A DNA stretch of 64,000 nucleotides, from assembly GCA_031390755.1 (NCBI GenBank), contig JANMTS010000061.1, forward strand, positions 24,119-88,118, given 5' to 3'. Below the pieces are notes generated by a model. The model worked only from the letters and a program-made list of their open reading frames with translations. It ran no database searches and was not told the origin of the DNA. Both the position numbers and the translations under genes were made by a program. Numbering within the stretch: the stretch's first letter is position 1; each line of letters starts with the position of its first letter. The stretch is from DATMER01 sp031390755 (GTDB lineage Bacteria; Acidobacteriota; Thermoanaerobaculia; Multivoradales; UBA5704). Positions 26,476 through 33,534 of the stretch are shown here, piece after piece.

Positions 26476-27084
26476 ATGACTGCTTTGGTAATCCGCCCGT
26501 CCGTAGTCGCGCGTTCCTTGGCGCGCCTGCGAAATCAAAAAACGCACACGCAATTCGCGGGCTACCTTTGCCTCCAGCAACGAGCTGCACAGCTTGGGCG
26601 ATTGGATGATCTGCGCCCCAATTTCACGCAGTTCTACAAACAGTTTCTTGAGGTAGAGAATCATCCGCTTGGCACGCCCTACATCAAGATTTTTACCGAG
26701 CAGGCGGCTAGCGAACGAAATCTCTGGCTCAACGACAATGTCGCCGGCCCCTACTCACCGGCGGCTCTGCGCCCCAATCAGCCATTCCGCAGGGTTGTCC
26801 GTATCGAGGAGCGCGAGTACTCCCTGCCTGCCGATCATGCCGCGCTGGCAAGGGTCCATCTTTTGTACGAGAAGCCAATCCAGGTTGCCGATCTTGCTGT
26901 TGTGTTGTACCGCGATTATGGCTTCGTGAAAGAAGGCTTCGAGATTCAAGATCTCATCGCATCCTTTGCTTACGAGTTTGGCTATGCCGATCGACCAGGC
27001 GCTTTGCCGAGCGCAGATTTCCGTTTGCTGTTTAGCAGCGAGGGCGTAGAGAGCTGGGACGATGATTGGCTGGTAGTGTCATGA
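26476..27084 (+). CDS. Unknown protein, first gene of the ATPase/TOPRIM-like cassette
   Basis: A 202-residue soluble protein I do not recognise. It has no signal peptide, zinc motif or membrane helix. The first 70 residues are helical (SVVARSLARLRNQKTH, LDDLRPNFTQFYKQFLEV) and the C-terminal part is acidic (FSSEGVESWDDDWLVVS). Its TGA overlaps the ATG of the AAA ATPase (ATGA at 27081), so translation of the two is coupled and they most likely work together. Codon use is clearly more AT-rich than the genes before 26.2 kb and after 29 kb, a sign of transfer. It may be a sensor or accessory factor of the cassette. Confidence 0.75.
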   Translation: MTALVIRPSVVARSLARLRNQKTHTQFAGYLCLQQRAAQLGRLDDLRPNFTQFYKQFLEVENHPLGTPYIKIFTEQAASERNLWLNDNVAGPYSPAALRPNQPFRRVVRIEEREYSLPADHAALARVHLLYEKPIQVADLAVVLYRDYGFVKEGFEIQDLIASFAYEFGYADRPGALPSADFRLLFSSEGVESWDDDWLVVS

Positions 27085-28364
27085 GCGAAGCTGCGGAATT
27101 AGACCCCGTGATCTGCGTCAGCCCGTTTCGTACGGCGGACAAGGTGCGGCACCTCACGGCCGAAGAGTTGCTCCGAATTGAGCTACCGTCGAAATTGAGT
27201 GGAACCGCGCTGCCGCTGGAGAAGATCTCTGTAACGGGCTTGCTATCATTCGGTGACGAAACGGTTTTCGACTTTGGTCGCTTGAATCTTCTGGTCGGCC
27301 CCAACGGTTCGGGTAAATCAAACCTTCTGAGCTGCATCCGAATACTACGCCTCGCTCCGCTCGACATTCAGCAAGCATTTCAGGACTCTGGTTTTCAAGA
27401 TTGGATATATAAGGGCTCTAGTCTTCAATCGGCTGCACTCCAGGCTCGGCTCAATACGCCGGAACCATTAGATCATAAGCTCCGATTTTTGTCACAGCCT
27501 GTTGGACGTGTCGCATTAGAAGAAGTAGTTTCTCGAACGGGCGGTGAGGAGCCGAAGGATCCACTCTTTGTAGGCTCGCATCGGGGCGGGGCGACGCTGA
27601 GCGCTCTAGGCAAACGACGACGCATCAATCGACAACTCAATACGGATGAATACAATCCTCTTGCGTCGATTCTCAGCCAAATCCGGGATGCCGGCCAATA
27701 TCCCGAGATCACGCACCTGGCTGATCTGTATTCTCGGTTCCGAATTTTCTCTGAATGGACGTTTGGTCGGACTTCCAAGCTGCGCGAGGCGACGCCGACA
27801 AGTCGCACTACGACAATGCTATCAGAGTCGATGGACGATTTGCCTTTGGCCTTGAACGGATTGGAAAAGACGGAGGCACATAAGAAAATTCGAGGCCTCC
27901 TGCGTGAGTTAAAGGAAACGTACGTCGACTTCATCACTCGCATCCTGTTTGGCCGTGTTGGCTTGGAGCTGCTCGAATCGCCATTCGAATCGCCGCTCCC
28001 CGCCCAACGTCTATCGGATGGAACTCTACGGTTCTTGGCGTTGGCTGCGATTCTCTTTCAGCCCGCGCCGCCGCCCCTGATCTGTCTGGAAGAGCCGGAG
28101 CTGGGAATGCACCCCGATATGATTCGGATGGTGGCTAAAATGATCGTAGACGCAGCGTCCAGGACTCAGTTGATTGTTACTACCCATTCTGAATTCCTGC
28201 TCACTGCGTTGCAGGACGATTTCGACGCGCTGTTTGCTTTCGACACAGGGTTGAACGGCTCGGTAGTGCGACGCCTTTCTCAAGCGGAGTACTCAGAGTG
28301 GCGTGAGGGGCACACGCTCGGTGAGCTCTGGACATCCGGCGAGCTGGGGGGAAATCGCTGGTGA
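27081..28364 (+). CDS. AAA ATPase (AAA_21 / OLD-like, ABC-type head), putative defence protein
   Basis: A 427-residue ATPase. Walker A is LLVGPNGSGKSN (about residues 71-82), after a FGDETVFDFGRLN beta segment typical of RecF/SMC/OLD-type heads. An LSDGTLRFLALAAIL signature is at about 312, Walker B is LICLEEPELGMHPD at about 333-346, and the switch His lies in IVTTHSEFLL. Such ATPases sense DNA or phage proteins in two-gene defence systems (OLD, Gabija, PARIS, Septu). It is coupled by ATGA to the upstream gene and by GTGA to the DUF4276 gene, which makes a three-gene unit. AAA_21 paired with a TOPRIM-like protein recalls PARIS, but AriB there is DUF4435, so this is not a confirmed PARIS locus. 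Confidence 0.85.
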   Translation: MSEAAELDPVICVSPFRTADKVRHLTAEELLRIELPSKLSGTALPLEKISVTGLLSFGDETVFDFGRLNLLVGPNGSGKSNLLSCIRILRLAPLDIQQAFQDSGFQDWIYKGSSLQSAALQARLNTPEPLDHKLRFLSQPVGRVALEEVVSRTGGEEPKDPLFVGSHRGGATLSALGKRRRINRQLNTDEYNPLASILSQIRDAGQYPEITHLADLYSRFRIFSEWTFGRTSKLREATPTSRTTTMLSESMDDLPLALNGLEKTEAHKKIRGLLRELKETYVDFITRILFGRVGLELLESPFESPLPAQRLSDGTLRFLALAAILFQPAPPPLICLEEPELGMHPDMIRMVAKMIVDAASRTQLIVTTHSEFLLTALQDDFDALFAFDTGLNGSVVRRLSQAEYSEWREGHTLGELWTSGELGGNRW

Positions 28365-28999
28365 AGAAGCATGTTCGCGTCTACATCGAAGGCGGTAGCC
28401 CAGGAAAAACGGCGGATAGCGATTTTCGGAGAGGCTGGAAGAGTTTTCTGCGTGAGCTCCATGGGCTCGCCAGGAGAAGTGGCTATCAGTCGTTAGAGGT
28501 CGTGCGGGGCAAGAGCCGAGGTGATGCCTTTCGCCGCTTCCGCAATTATCAGACTCAATACCCACAAGACCTGTGTGTGCTGTTGGCGGATTCGGAGACG
28601 CTTGTTCCCGCAGGCACCAGAGTGTGGGACGTGGTGGCTCGACGCGAAGATGACAAATGGCCACGGCCGAGGTGGGCGACGGAGCAACACCTCTATCTAA
28701 TGGTTCCTTTTGTCGAAACCTGGCTGCTGACTGACCAGGCCGCACTCGCAACTTTCTTCAAGAGGAATTTCAATGCAAAGGTGCTTCCTGAGACCGACTT
28801 GGAAAATCGCACAAAGGACGACGTGAGCTACGCATTGAGACAGGCAACCAAAGATTGCGGGAACGGCCCGTATCGGCACGGTCAAGCCCATGAGGTCATC
28901 GAATTTGTACAACCGGAGAAGGTGAAGGCACTGTGGCACGGCCGGCGCCTGTTCAAATCGCTGAGCAGCCTCATCGATCCCACTTCGAAGAGTGAGTAG
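28361..28999 (+). CDS. DUF4276 family protein (TOPRIM-like), putative effector of the cassette
   Basis: A 212-residue protein starting with GTG that overlaps the ATPase stop (GTGA at 28361). VRVYIEGGSPGKT near the N-terminus supplies the conserved Glu and CVLLADSE near residue 68 the acidic strand end, the pattern of DUF4276, which is thought to have a TOPRIM-like metal-binding fold. TEQHLYLMVPFVETWLL around residue 106 is also typical. In ATPase/TOPRIM defence pairs this partner is the nuclease or toxic effector. Base composition is AT-rich like the two preceding genes. Effector role is an inference. Confidence 0.8.
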   Translation: MKKHVRVYIEGGSPGKTADSDFRRGWKSFLRELHGLARRSGYQSLEVVRGKSRGDAFRRFRNYQTQYPQDLCVLLADSETLVPAGTRVWDVVARREDDKWPRPRWATEQHLYLMVPFVETWLLTDQAALATFFKRNFNAKVLPETDLENRTKDDVSYALRQATKDCGNGPYRHGQAHEVIEFVQPEKVKALWHGRRLFKSLSSLIDPTSKSE

Positions 29000-29019
29000 T
29001 TTGGATACTGCGATGAAGT

Positions 29020-30747
29020 CTACTTCTTGGCCTTCCCTGGGTAGATCGTCTCGAAATACTTGAAGACGTTGGGCCGGATCGCCTTGAGAAGGTCCGGATC
29101 GGTGAAGTGGAGCATGTAGGACTCGGCGAACAGCTCCATCCAGCTGGATTGTCCGTACTTCGTGACGCCTCCGGACACGATCGTCTTGCTGTCATCCTCG
29201 ACGACGAGCCCGTCCCGGATCGCGGCCTCGCGGAAGGAGTCCTTGGGCGCTCCTCCCGGATCCTTCAGATTGAGATGGAGCCCGCCATCCTTGTCCACGA
29301 CGTTGGAGTCCCAGCCCATGCCGGACAGCGAGCGCGCGTCCAGAACCTTTTTCATGTCGCCGGTGCCGCTCGGGGCATTCATGTAGTCGACCAGCGGATT
29401 GGCGAGGAAGACGCCGTCGGCGAGATGGCCGATCTCATGGATCAACGTGGCTTCGAGGGTTGTTGCGGTCCCTCGCCGCGTGGCGGAGGCCCGGAACGCC
29501 CGGTCGAAGAACGTGACCGTGCCGAGGGCGACGGACGTTTCGGCGGAAGTGTCTGGGCTGCAGGTCCGGGCCTTGAGCGCTTCGGAGCTGCAGGCCTTCT
29601 CCGGCGCGCGCAGAAACTTCACGCCCTTGAGGCGGCTCAGGGGTTGCTCCGGCAGGGCGGTGATCGCGTCGGTGAGAGCGGTCCAATCGGATTTCATCCA
29701 GCCGGGACCGCGCCGGATCTTCGTCTTCCAGATTTCCGTCTCCCCGGCGGCGAGCGGCACATCCTTATCCAGTACCGACTGCTGACAGGCGTCCAGGGTG
29801 GCGCCGTCATCGAGACAGTCGCGCATTTGCCGGGCCTCCCGGACGGGGAGCGGGCCTTGCGCGGTGGAGAAGGGGCCGGGAAAGGCCATCCACGGCGCTT
29901 TCCTGGGTGCGGCCGAGGCGGGGCCGGTGGATTCCACGAGGACCAGCTCGGGGACGGCCGTGGCTCCTGCCGCCTTCTGGGAGGGACGCTCGACCCGGGT
30001 GATCCGATAGGTCTCTCCGGCTTCCGGAAGGGCCAGGGTGATCGAGGTGTTCGAAGGCAGGGTACTGGTTTGAATCAGGAGGGTAACGACGCTCTCGAGC
30101 CCCTTCTTTCCGGACTTGCCCACGGAGGCGCCGAGCTGAACCGTGAGGTTCGGGGGAAGGTCGATCGGAGCGCCCTTGGTGTAGGCCTCGCCGATGAGAT
30201 CCTGGGCCGTCTCGTCCAGCGTCGACCCGAAGACGCTGACCTTGTTGCGCTCCTCCTCGGGGAGGGATTCGAGCTCGCTCGCGAGTTGAACCGTCTGGCG
30301 GCCGGCCCTCTGCTGCTGAACGACGTGCGCAAGCTCGTGGGCGATCAGGCCCCGGCCGGAAGGGGAGGCGGGGTCATAGCGGCCGGGACCGAAGACGATA
30401 TCGCGGCCGGACGTATAGGCGCGGGCTCCCAGCCGGCTCGCGGACTCGGCGGCGCGGCCGTCCGTGTGAACCCGGACGCGGCTGAAATCGTGACCGAATC
30501 GAGGCTCGAAGTCGGCTCGCACCCGCTCGTCGAGAGGCTGACCCGCGGCCGACGGCGCGGCCTGATCCTGCTGGCCGATCTCCTCCGGGACGGTGACCAG
30601 GCTCGCGGCCGGCTCGCCTCGAAGGACCAACTGAGCGGCGCGCCGGGCTTCGAGCTCGGCATGGTTCCGGGTGGACGAGGGCGCGAGGAGCCAGGGCGGA
30701 CGACGAAGGGCAGGGGCGAACATGGGGGACGATCGTAGCAGGACCAT
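29020..30747 (-). CDS. DUF4157 protein with second C-terminal metallopeptidase-like motif (eCIS-associated effector candidate)
   Basis: A 575-residue protein. Residues 71-146 are a clear DUF4157 domain (PLDERVRADFEPRFGHDFSRV, VHTDGRAAE, HELAH at 137-141, VVQQQ), a marker domain often found with extracellular contractile injection systems. The C-terminal region contains a second zinc-peptidase-type motif, TLIHEIGHLADG, near residue 437, followed by ELFAESYMLHF, which could supply a third ligand. There is no signal peptide, as expected for cargo loaded in the cytoplasm. No sheath, tube or baseplate gene lies in this window, so the injection apparatus would have to be elsewhere. An alternative ATG eight codons inside gives MFAPALRR. 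A peptidase toxin is the most likely role. Confidence 0.85.
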   Translation of the reverse strand: MVLLRSSPMFAPALRRPPWLLAPSSTRNHAELEARRAAQLVLRGEPAASLVTVPEEIGQQDQAAPSAAGQPLDERVRADFEPRFGHDFSRVRVHTDGRAAESASRLGARAYTSGRDIVFGPGRYDPASPSGRGLIAHELAHVVQQQRAGRQTVQLASELESLPEEERNKVSVFGSTLDETAQDLIGEAYTKGAPIDLPPNLTVQLGASVGKSGKKGLESVVTLLIQTSTLPSNTSITLALPEAGETYRITRVERPSQKAAGATAVPELVLVESTGPASAAPRKAPWMAFPGPFSTAQGPLPVREARQMRDCLDDGATLDACQQSVLDKDVPLAAGETEIWKTKIRRGPGWMKSDWTALTDAITALPEQPLSRLKGVKFLRAPEKACSSEALKARTCSPDTSAETSVALGTVTFFDRAFRASATRRGTATTLEATLIHEIGHLADGVFLANPLVDYMNAPSGTGDMKKVLDARSLSGMGWDSNVVDKDGGLHLNLKDPGGAPKDSFREAAIRDGLVVEDDSKTIVSGGVTKYGQSSWMELFAESYMLHFTDPDLLKAIRPNVFKYFETIYPGKAKK

Positions 30748-30812
30748 GATGTCGCCATGATAGTCTCCGCCGGACTCTTGAACGCCCCGGGAGACGCTTT
30801 CGGTACCAACCC

Positions 30813-31523
30813 ATGACAGCCCAACGCAAAGTCGCCGTGATCAGCGGCGGAGGGACCGGCATCGGCCGGGAGATCGCCCTGGAGCTTGCGCGCCTGGGAT
30901 ACGACCTGGCGCTGCTCGGCCGGCGGTTGGAGCCGCTTCGGGAGACGCTTTCGGCGGCTGGCAGCTCTGAAGGGCTGGCCCTCTCCTGCGACGTGCGCGA
31001 CCCCGCCGCCGTGGAGCGCGCCGCGGCCGAGATCCACGGCCGGTGGGAGGCCGCCTCGATCCTGGTTCCCGCGGCCGGCGTCGCCCACATCGCTCCGCTG
31101 GAGGAGCTGACGCCTGCCAGCTTCGCCGAAACCATAGACGTGAACCTGACCGGCACCGCGCTGCTGGTCCGCGCGTTCCTCCCTGCCATGAAGCGGCGGG
31201 GGAGCGGCTGGATCGTGCCGATTCTTTCGGTGGCCGCGCGCCGCGGCTTTCCCGGCTGGTCGGCCTACTGCGCGAGCAAGTGGGGCCTCGCCGGGTTCGT
31301 GGCCGCGATGCGCGAGGAGATCGCCGGCAGCGGTGTCAGGATCACCGCTCTCTACCCGGGCGCGACCGACACGCCGATCTGGGACGGGGTGCCCGGCGAC
31401 TGGAACCGGGCTTCCATGGTGCCGGCCGCCGAGGTGGCCCGCGCTCTCGCCTATGCGCTGGGCGCCGATCCGTCCACGCTGGTCGAGGAGATCCATCTCG
31501 GTCCCGCGGGAGGCGCGCTGTGA
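30813..31523 (+). CDS. Short-chain dehydrogenase/reductase (SDR)
   Basis: A 236-residue classical SDR. The nucleotide-binding loop SGGGTGIGRE is at residues 10-19, CDVRD follows the fourth strand, the NAG-equivalent is PAAG, the catalytic Ser is in PILSVAAR and the Tyr-Lys pair in SAYCASKWG (about residues 150-158). ALYPGATDTPIWD after strand 6 is typical. It oxidises or reduces an alcohol/carbonyl with NAD(P)(H); substrate unknown. It overlaps the following membrane-protein gene by GTGA, so the two are coupled. It starts 66 bp from the divergent DUF4157 gene. Confidence 0.92.
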   Translation: MTAQRKVAVISGGGTGIGREIALELARLGYDLALLGRRLEPLRETLSAAGSSEGLALSCDVRDPAAVERAAAEIHGRWEAASILVPAAGVAHIAPLEELTPASFAETIDVNLTGTALLVRAFLPAMKRRGSGWIVPILSVAARRGFPGWSAYCASKWGLAGFVAAMREEIAGSGVRITALYPGATDTPIWDGVPGDWNRASMVPAAEVARALAYALGADPSTLVEEIHLGPAGGAL

Positions 31524-32242
31524 GCCATCCCCTGTTGCTGCTGCTCACGCCGTTCACGGTGCTGCTCGCCCTGATCCCCGGGATCGGCGGCTGGGCCTTG
31601 AGCCTGCTCGCGCCGCTCACGCTGTATCCGGCGTTCTCGGCGCGCGTGCGGGAGCGCGACTACTGGGGCGCCTGGCGGGTCGGGATCGTCTGGGCCGCGC
31701 TGCTCAGCGCCGGCGTCATCCTCCTGGTCTTCCTGCTTCCGGACGGCGCGGCCCGGGGGATCGTACACGGCGAGGCCTACCGCCAGGAGATGTTCGGCTG
31801 GATCGCCACGGGCGAGGGCAAGGAGAACGAGTGGCGCCAGTTCCTGCCCGAGCATCTGCTGCACCTGGGTGTGTTCATCCTGGTGTGCTGGGCGAGCGGC
31901 GGCTATCTCGGACTGGTGCTCGGCGCGTTCCTGACCGCCTACATGAGCTACTTCGTGGGAACCTATGCCGCGGCGAGCGGGCATCCGTTCCTCGGATCGT
32001 TCGCGGGCTGGGTGCCCTGGTCGGTGATCCGGGTCTTCGCCTTCGTTCTCTTCGGCTCCGTGTTCGCCCGGCCGCTGCTGGTGCGCAAGGTCTGGCCGTT
32101 CGAACGGCAGGAGTGGCGGCTGATGGCCGTGGCCGCGGCCGGAATCGTGGGCGATCTCAGCCTGAAAATTCTTCTCGCCCCTTCTTACGGGCTCTTCCTG
32201 CGGCAGATGGCGCGCGGCGCGATGGCGCTCCTGACGCTCTGA
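31520..32242 (+). CDS. Integral membrane protein of unknown function
   Basis: A 240-residue hydrophobic protein with about six membrane helices (for example LLLLLTPFTVLLALIPGI, VGIVWAALLSAGVILLVFLL, LGVFILVCWASGGYLGLVLG). The GTG at 31520 overlaps the SDR stop as GTGA, which decides the start. A loop with EWRQFLPEHLLHL carries most of the charged residues. I do not recognise a family. Its position between SDR and ribH suggests a house-keeping transcript, but nothing points to a substrate. Confidence 0.75.
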   Translation: MSHPLLLLLTPFTVLLALIPGIGGWALSLLAPLTLYPAFSARVRERDYWGAWRVGIVWAALLSAGVILLVFLLPDGAARGIVHGEAYRQEMFGWIATGEGKENEWRQFLPEHLLHLGVFILVCWASGGYLGLVLGAFLTAYMSYFVGTYAAASGHPFLGSFAGWVPWSVIRVFAFVLFGSVFARPLLVRKVWPFERQEWRLMAVAAAGIVGDLSLKILLAPSYGLFLRQMARGAMALLTL

Positions 32243-32289
32243 CCTGCCGCTCTTGAGGCCAACCTTTGAGGACAACCTTGAGGACAACA

Positions 32290-32775
32290 ATGAACGAAAT
32301 TCGGGAAGTCCAGGGCTCACTCGACGGCGCCGGCAAGCGGTTCGCGATCGTGGCGTCGCGGTTCAACTCCCGCGTGGTCGACATTCTGGTCTCCGGCGCG
32401 GTCGACTGCCTGCGCCGGCACGGCGTGAAGGCGGACGACATCCTGGTGGTGAGCGTCCCCGGAGCCTGGGAGATCCCCCAGGCCGCCGAGGAGCTGGCGG
32501 AAATGCCGGAAGGCAAGCGATTCGACGGCCTGGTGGCGCTCGGCGTGGTGATCCGCGGCGAGACCCCGCATTTCGACTACATCTGCTCGCAGTGCAGCCG
32601 GGGCCTGGGCGCGGTGTCGAAGAAGCACCGGATCCCGGTCGGCTTCGGCGTGCTGACGTGCGACACCTCGCAGCAGGCGGAGGAGCGGGCCGGCGGCAAG
32701 GCGGGGAACAAGGGCTGGGAGGCCGCGATCTCGGCGCTGGAGATGGCCGACCTGTTCGCGCGGCTGCGCTCCTGA
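32290..32775 (+). CDS. ribH: 6,7-dimethyl-8-ribityllumazine synthase
   Basis: A 161-residue protein, normal length for the family. It condenses 5-amino-6-ribitylaminouracil with 3,4-dihydroxy-2-butanone 4-phosphate in riboflavin synthesis and forms large capsids in the cytoplasm. Diagnostic blocks are VASRFNSRVVD, VPGAWEIPQAA, GVVIRGETPHFDYI (with the catalytic His), IPVGFGVLT and AGNKGWEAA. The ATG at 32290 is used; an upstream in-frame TTG would only add a few residues. It is followed by nusB after 176 bp, the widely conserved ribH-nusB order. No FMN riboswitch is evident upstream. Confidence 0.97.
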   Translation: MNEIREVQGSLDGAGKRFAIVASRFNSRVVDILVSGAVDCLRRHGVKADDILVVSVPGAWEIPQAAEELAEMPEGKRFDGLVALGVVIRGETPHFDYICSQCSRGLGAVSKKHRIPVGFGVLTCDTSQQAEERAGGKAGNKGWEAAISALEMADLFARLRS

Positions 32776-32951
32776 CGCGGCGTTGTCACCTTCCCGCTAG
32801 CGAAGAGCGCACGGCCCGGCTATGATTGCGACCGTTCGGGCCTGCCCGGCCGGACCGTTCAGGACCGGGCGGCGCTCATCTCCGAAATCCAGCAGCGATC
32901 CAGTGTGATGAGGGAGCGTCCTGCTCCGGTGTCCCCCTTCGAGGCGAGGCA

Positions 32952-33503
32952 ATGAATCTCGGAAAACGGCGTACGGCCAGGGAAATGGCGGTCCAGATGC
33001 TCTACCAGAGCGACCTGGGAGGCAGCACCCTGCCACAGATCTTCAGAACCTTCGACCTGTCCGAGTACCTGGTGCGCGACCGGGACGAGGCGGCCGAGAA
33101 GGACAAGGACAAAGAGAAGGACAAGCCGGCGGAGCCGCGCGCCGAGCGCAGCACGGAAGACGAGCGGGCCGAGGCCCAGCGCCGGCGCAAGCGGTTCGAC
33201 GAGGCCTTCCAGTTCGCCCAGGAGCTCGTCCAGGGCACGCTCGACAACCGCGAGAAGATCGACGAACTGATCCGCGGCCAGGCCGACAACTGGCGCCTGG
33301 AGCGCATGCCCGCCGTGGACCGCAACGTGCTGCGCCTGGCCATCTACGAGATGCTGTTCGAGACCGGCACGCCCAAGCTCGTCATCGTCGACGAGGCGAT
33401 CGAGCTGGCCAAGAAATTCGGCTCCGAGCAGTCGGGCCGCTTCGTCAACGGCCTGCTCGACGGTCTCCTCAAGCAGCACACCTTCCCCGGCAGCCTGACC
33501 TGA
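32952..33503 (+). CDS. nusB: Transcription antitermination factor NusB
   Basis: A 183-residue NusB, longer than the usual 130-160. The N-terminal RRTAREMAVQMLYQSDL and C-terminal MPAVDRNVLRLAIYEMLF, VIVDEAIELAKKFGSEQSGRFVNGLLD blocks are canonical. It binds boxA RNA with NusE (S10) for rRNA antitermination. The extra length comes from a highly charged insertion at about residues 46-80 (Lys/Glu/Asp/Arg-rich, starting RDEAAEKDKDKEKDK) between the first helices, probably a disordered loop. The gene lies 31 bp before leuS on the same strand. Confidence 0.95.
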   Translation: MNLGKRRTAREMAVQMLYQSDLGGSTLPQIFRTFDLSEYLVRDRDEAAEKDKDKEKDKPAEPRAERSTEDERAEAQRRRKRFDEAFQFAQELVQGTLDNREKIDELIRGQADNWRLERMPAVDRNVLRLAIYEMLFETGTPKLVIVDEAIELAKKFGSEQSGRFVNGLLDGLLKQHTFPGSLT

Positions 33504-33534
33504 TTCGACCCATCCGGAAGGCCGGCGAGACGCG

